A stretch of DNA of 20,216 bases from an uncultured Oxalobacteraceae bacterium (GTDB lineage Bacteria; Pseudomonadota; Gammaproteobacteria; Burkholderiales; Burkholderiaceae), in assembly GCA_946479255.1 (NCBI GenBank), contig CAMLFK010000065.1, positions 1 to 20,216 of the forward strand, written 5' to 3'. The notes beneath the pieces were generated by a model, which was not told the origin of the DNA, did no database searches, and was given only the letters and a program-made list of their open reading frames with translations. Of the stretch, positions 20,153-20,216 are shown piece after piece. Numbering within the stretch: the first letter of the stretch is position 1; every line of letters starts with the position of its first letter. A program made the position numbers and the translations under genes.

Positions 20153-20216
20153 GCGGCCCCCGCTTGCGGCTCCCGCTTGCGGCTCCCGCTTGCGGCTCCC
20201 GCTTGCGGCCCCCGCT
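20153..20216. repeat. 13-bp tandem repeat, at least five copies, cut by the window end
   Basis: Units at 20153, 20166, 20179, 20192 and 20105+100 (20205): GCGGCTCCCGCTT in the three middle copies, GCGGCCCCCGCTT in the first and last. Each unit contains the mini-palindrome GCGG-NNN-CCGC, and each junction CCGC-TT-GCGG. A period of 13 does not keep a reading frame, so it is probably non-coding. Confidence 0.9.

Noticed and set aside
20153..20216. End-of-window repeat as a CRISPR array
   Set aside because: The 13-bp units are directly adjacent without spacers.

Overview
The window looks like chromosomal DNA of a GC-rich betaproteobacterium, most likely Oxalobacteraceae (Massilia, Duganella or Janthinobacterium type). 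This is inferred from codon usage and from the gene set: lmo0937-like peptide, DUF4398/OmpA pair, DUF3734 patatin, Crp/Fnr regulator, BON and glycine-zipper lipoproteins. No rRNA, tRNA or CRISPR array was seen.

Layout. 1-197 is the 3' end of an M16-type peptidase. 210-4146 holds an integral membrane protein, an OmpA/glycine-zipper lipoprotein, a 48-aa lmo0937-family membrane peptide, a glycine-zipper protein, a divergent Crp/Fnr-family regulator, and a BON-lipoprotein/glycine-zipper-lipoprotein pair. 4285-6354 is a large AsmA protein. 6603-7960 is a DUF4398 lipoprotein followed by a coiled-coil OmpA lipoprotein. 8046-9887 has a ferritin-like protein and a DUF883 (YqjD/ElaB)/holin-like (YqjE)/YqjK-like operon. 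10088-11254 is a patatin-like phospholipase. 11292-13539 has two secreted proteins sharing a C-x10-C motif, a second glycine-zipper lipoprotein and a second BON lipoprotein. 13723-15890 has an AI-2E-family permease convergent with a YihY/BrkB-family protein. 15902-17254 is an intact TnpB-type RNA-guided nuclease gene. 17446-19008 has a beta-barrel OmpA protein and a collagen-like small lipoprotein. 19340-19960 is a winged-helix-like protein, and the window ends in a 13-bp tandem repeat.

Nearly everything is a cell-envelope or stress-type function: three OmpA-domain proteins, four proteins with glycine zippers, two BON lipoproteins and several small lipoproteins. The most striking result is regulatory. 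Six intergenic regions contain an exact palindrome GTRCG-N4-CGYAC, and a seventh has one mismatch. Each is followed at nearly constant distance (22-23 nt) by a -10-like hexamer that leads into one of these envelope genes. This puts the palindrome centre near -41.5, the class II activator position, and the GTR-N8-YAC geometry matches Crp/Fnr-family sites. The window encodes one Crp/Fnr-family protein, beside one of the sites. I infer a local envelope-stress regulon, possibly controlled by this regulator.
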